DNA of 64,000 bases from Myxocyprinus asiaticus. Lineage: Eukaryota > Chordata > Actinopteri > Cypriniformes > Catostomidae. Location of the stretch: contig NC_059393.1 of the NCBI RefSeq assembly GCF_019703515.2, positions 14,702,501 to 14,766,500 of the forward strand, written 5' to 3'. Below the pieces are notes generated by a model. The model did no database searches, was not told the origin of the DNA, and saw nothing but the letters and a program-made list of their open reading frames with translations. The stretch's first letter is position 1. Each line of letters starts with the position of its first letter. Positions 60,940 through 64,000 of the stretch are shown here, piece by piece. Made by a program: the position numbers and the translations under genes.

Positions 60940-61395
60940 GAAGTCACTACATTGTGGTTTATTTAGTATGCATAAAAGGCCTTCTCGTATCCACGGTTAC
61001 ATTTATCCAAAAATGCACACTATTTATACAGTTAACGTGGTGGCAGTGGAAATCTTTTTTGTGTGTTTCAAAATTTCTCCAAAGCCTGTTGCAAGTAATC
61101 ATACATAAAATGCTGTTCTAGCACACTAGAGAATTTATAAAGATTTGAAAGGGTTTGCATTTGAGAAGCTGTCCATATGTTGATGTTGTACTTGTCAGTG
61201 TTTTAAAATATTTTGAAGAATTATGTTTTAGGAGCCATGCTTATTCTTTAGTTAGTGCTTTAGGTAGGATGCATATTATACCTTACTCATATCCACAGTT
61301 GCAATAATCCAAAAATGTACACTGTTTATAAAGTTGCTGTAGCAGCAATGGAAATCTATTTTGTGTGAGTCAAATTCTTACAAAGCATTTTCAGT
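60940..61395 (+). repeat. Diverged tandem duplication, about 302-bp period
   Basis: 'gtatccacggttacatttatccaaaaatgcacactatttata' (from about 60987) recurs as 'catatccacagttgcaataatccaaaaatgtacactgtttata' (from about 61288). Matching flanks continue through 'ggcagtggaaatcttttttgtgtg' / 'agcaatggaaatctattttgtgtg' and 'aaagc'. Identity is roughly 75-80% by eye. Confidence 0.65.
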
Positions 61396-61879
61396 GGGAT
61401 CAAACTCAGCTGCTATAAATCTTCGATATGCAGTCCAATCCTTTGAGGATGGTTTGAACTCTATTCAGAAATAACTCACAAATAAATGCAATAGTCACAT
61501 TGGAATGAATGCTGAAATCATAAATTCCAAAATATTTGTTTGAGGTTATTTCTGCAGCTTCAGTCCCTTAATCGGTGCATATATAGCATGTCACGTGCAT
61601 ATAGCGTTGCTTTGATACATGGAGGTTGGGCACATTTAAAGGTGGCTGCCTTAATTAAGGTTTACAGGTTACGCTAGAGCACCGCTTATATTACAAGACT
61701 CATTACAAAGTAATTAGGCAAGGGCAGGTACAATATTGTTGTCTGGACAGTGACTGAGAGAGCGCTCTTAAGAAAATCAACCCTACATGCTTTCTTTTGT
61801 GAGGCGATCAACTCATTAGACAGGACAAACCCAAAATGGGCATGTAATTCCAGTGACCAGAATACATGTTCAGTAGTCT

Positions 61880-61960
61880 AATTGGTTCTTAACTGGTGGG
61901 TCGCATGTCTTGTCTGATAGGGTCGTGGACAAGAAGGAAAAATAATGCTAATAGCAAATA
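61880..61960 (+). mobile_element. hAT-type end fragment
   Basis: 'ttggttcttaactggtgggtcgcatgtcttgtctgatagggtcgtggacaagaagg' is a diverged copy, in opposite orientation, of the fragment at 15785-15870. Both match the common 'GGTTCTCAACTGG' end. Confidence 0.45.
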
Positions 61961-62237
61961 ATATAAATTCATATTAAAATGTTATGTGTTGTCTTGTATT
62001 TAGGATAGCAAAATAAGCAAGGCTTATCAACTTTGGGAAGAAAAGAGAAAAAAAAACGCCTCCCATATATTTTGTTTTTGACCTCCAAGGCCATGCATCC
62101 AATATTTTGGTGCAAATTCATCTGCTGTTTGTTTAAAACTTACTAAAAACTTCTTTAACTAGCTAGTGCATTTCTATTTTCTTTAATGGAATCGGTAATG
62201 TAAAACTATTACTTTTTATCATGATGCTGCATCCACT

Positions 62238-62605
62238 TCAACATGATCACACGGGAAATTGACACGATGCTTCGGAATGTTCATGTACCCTGTAATCGAC
62301 CCAATTTTGCAATTCAGCGGTTACGTTTTCACTCTAAAATAAAATGTTAACTCCACTGATGGTTAGGCTTAGGTCTGGGGTTTGGGTTAGGTGCTAGAGA
62401 TAATAAAATATGCATTCCTGTTTATTGAATTACATCATTCAGAAGTGAAAATGCAAAAAATACTCTGTTTTGGCACCACCCTGTGGACATTTTATCTAGT
62501 AACTGGAGCTCATTTTCAGCTTTGGCCACTGGGGGCAGTGGTTCGAATTTCGGTAAGCACAGACCGATTTCAGCAGCAGAACTTTGGACCTACTGTTGCC
62601 AGATT
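62238..62605 (+). mobile_element. Dispersed family C, copy 5
   Basis: 'aacatgatcacacgggaaat', 'ctccactgatggttaggcttagg', 'ttggcaccaccctgtggacatttt', 'aactggagctcat' and 'cactgggggcagtggttcgaatttcggtaagcacagaccgatttcagcag' follow in family order. The tRNA-like block is deleted. Confidence 0.65.
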
Positions 62606-63329
62606 CACAGTGTGATCAGTCTGTCCTCACAAGGTATCAGTGTAAGTCCAAGATGGCTACCATATTGGCCAATACAACATAAACAAACAATAACTGAATG
62701 TACTTTTAAATACTGGTTTGGTATTGTGTTGAGTGACCACTTGATGTCCGATTAAAATCTGTGTCCTGGAGCAAAACCCCTTGAAAACCACTATGATAGT
62801 CTTTTCAATCCAGGTAACGGCACAACAGTTAGAATTTAGTCCTTTGTTCTCAGAGCTAAACTTGAACGTGTCAGTGGAAAGAGCGGGAGGTATGAATGAT
62901 GGGGGAGCTCATGAAGTTGCAAAGGGCTCAGGCAAGAAAGAGAAAAATGGGGGCATGGAAGCAGATTAAGCGGCAAGGCCTTCGCACTTAATAGTTCAGG
63001 GCTTGCACACAATTATTAGAGGACACTGAGGGGCTGGAACAGTGGTGCAAAGGCTCAGCTCTAGTATAAAAATAAAAACAGCAAATGGGGGCTGTCAGGA
63101 ATTCAACTTGCTTAATTACTGCTATGACTCTACTTCCCCATGAAGCTCTTCTTCAGCATTCTTCAGTCCTGCCTGGCACCGTAGGCCTCTCGGACTTCTG
63201 TATGTGTGATTGCTTATAGCATGGGGGTTATATGTTATTTCAGTCCTGGAATAGAGAGCAACGTTTTGCTGGTGACTTCATTTTTTGGACTAATGAGTAA
63301 TTATTTTAAAACATATTGGGTAGTTGACA

Positions 63330-63435
63330 TTAAATTGTTAGTTAACCCAAAAATGAAAATTCTGGGGATGTTTACTCATCCTCCTTTTGTTGACCCATAT
63401 GACTTGGTTTCTTCTGTGGAACACAAAAATAGGGA
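63330..63435 (+). mobile_element. Family A-related MITE fragment
   Basis: 'gttagttaacccaaaaatgaaaattctg', 'tttactcatcctcc' and 'ttcttctgtggaacacaaaaa' match the left half of family A relatives (compare 20873). Confidence 0.5.
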
Positions 63436-64000
63436 CTAAGGCTGTTATTCCCAAACATTCAGCCTAACATCTCTTTTTGTGTTCTGCAGAAAATGAAAAA
63501 AATGGACTAAAACCCATGGCCTACTAACTGTGCCCCTACCTTTGTTCATTTTTAAATCACACTTGATCAAACAATGCCAATATTTATCAAACAGTGCGGT
63601 AGATCATTTTCACACTTCGTCCTTAGCGTGATATATCAGCAGTTTCTGTGTGATCTTTTTTATGTCGTGTTTCAAATAATTTCTTCATGTAGCCCAAAAT
63701 TTCGTGCCTGGTATGCAACAGCAGGGCAGTAATTTGTAAGTGCTTGGATTCCAATTATGAAGTTGTTGGTTCCTACGGGCCACAACTGCATATTACAGTA
63801 CACATTAAAAAGCGTAGAAACATTTAAAAATTGAAAGTGTTTTTTGTTCTTTTCTATCTCCATCTGTTTTACTGTCACATTCTCTATCTCATACACACAC
63901 AATTCTTTTACTGATATCATTGGGACAACTAATTTTGCTTCTAATCAGCTCATGCTTCCCTGGGGCTGTGGAGTGTGAGGGGAAAGACGGCTCAGCATCC

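Larger units (their letters stand above)
50641..64000 (+). other. CELF intron 1 (5' part, runs off the window)
   Basis: It starts with GTAAACGC. At least 13.4 kb long; no exon resembling the next CELF exon (CAFLTYC) was seen by eye, though at about 80 nt it could be missed. Besides the repeats listed separately, 51000-52350, 52520-54600, 54850-55780, 56500-57940, 59450-60900 and 61400-64000 contain no recognised gene. Positions 53390-53660, 56815-57180, 59160-59350 and 62880-63170 are of balanced, non-repetitive composition. A hAT-type tip (TTAGGGCTGTGGATACGATC) lies at 59451 and another (gttcttaactggtgggtcgcatg) at 61886. Confidence 0.7.

Overview
The window is ordinary nuclear DNA of a teleost fish, most likely a cyprinid or related otophysan. 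It is AT-rich, with one recognisable host exon and many interspersed repeats typical of fish genomes: TTAA-flanked foldback MITEs, Tc1-like and hAT-like DNA transposons, a 5S rRNA-derived SINE, tRNA-derived SINEs, and long (AT)n and (CA)n tracts. There are no bacterial operons, CRISPR arrays or rRNA/tRNA genes.

The only confident host coding sequence is at 50283-50640 (+): the first coding exon of a CELF-family RNA-binding protein, best matched to CELF5. It ends at a GT splice donor inside RRM1. All sequence to its right (50641-64000) appears to be intron 1, which runs off the window. No exon 2 was recognised by eye.

The left 50 kb is repeats and unassigned intergenic DNA. Its most interesting part is 30.6-37.0 kb, a fossil two-gene DNA transposon. 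A decayed YqaJ-type nuclease gene lies on the + strand (30596-31540). A decayed THAP-plus-DDE transposase gene converges on it from the - strand (36964-32015). This gene pairing recalls ISL2EU-type elements. The transposase was then hit repeatedly: a 1.94-kb hAT element with a perfect 8-bp target duplication and a 748-bp MITE both lie inside its THAP exon, and a SINE lies in the intron that splits its catalytic glutamate codon.

Other well-supported mobile DNA: a nearly complete Tc1-like element with a lesioned transposase (9896-11512); an internally deleted Tc1-like element (42619-43750); hAT MITEs with perfect 8-bp duplications (41808-42527 and 46265-46463); a 5S-derived SINE (21949-22516); a tandemly doubled tRNA-like SINE (47793-48200); a 1.28-kb GGTCTAGCTGG-rich array (17035-18312); and a five-copy dispersed family seen in both orientations. 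Several stretches without repeats look like conserved non-coding DNA in composition, but only alignment could show it.
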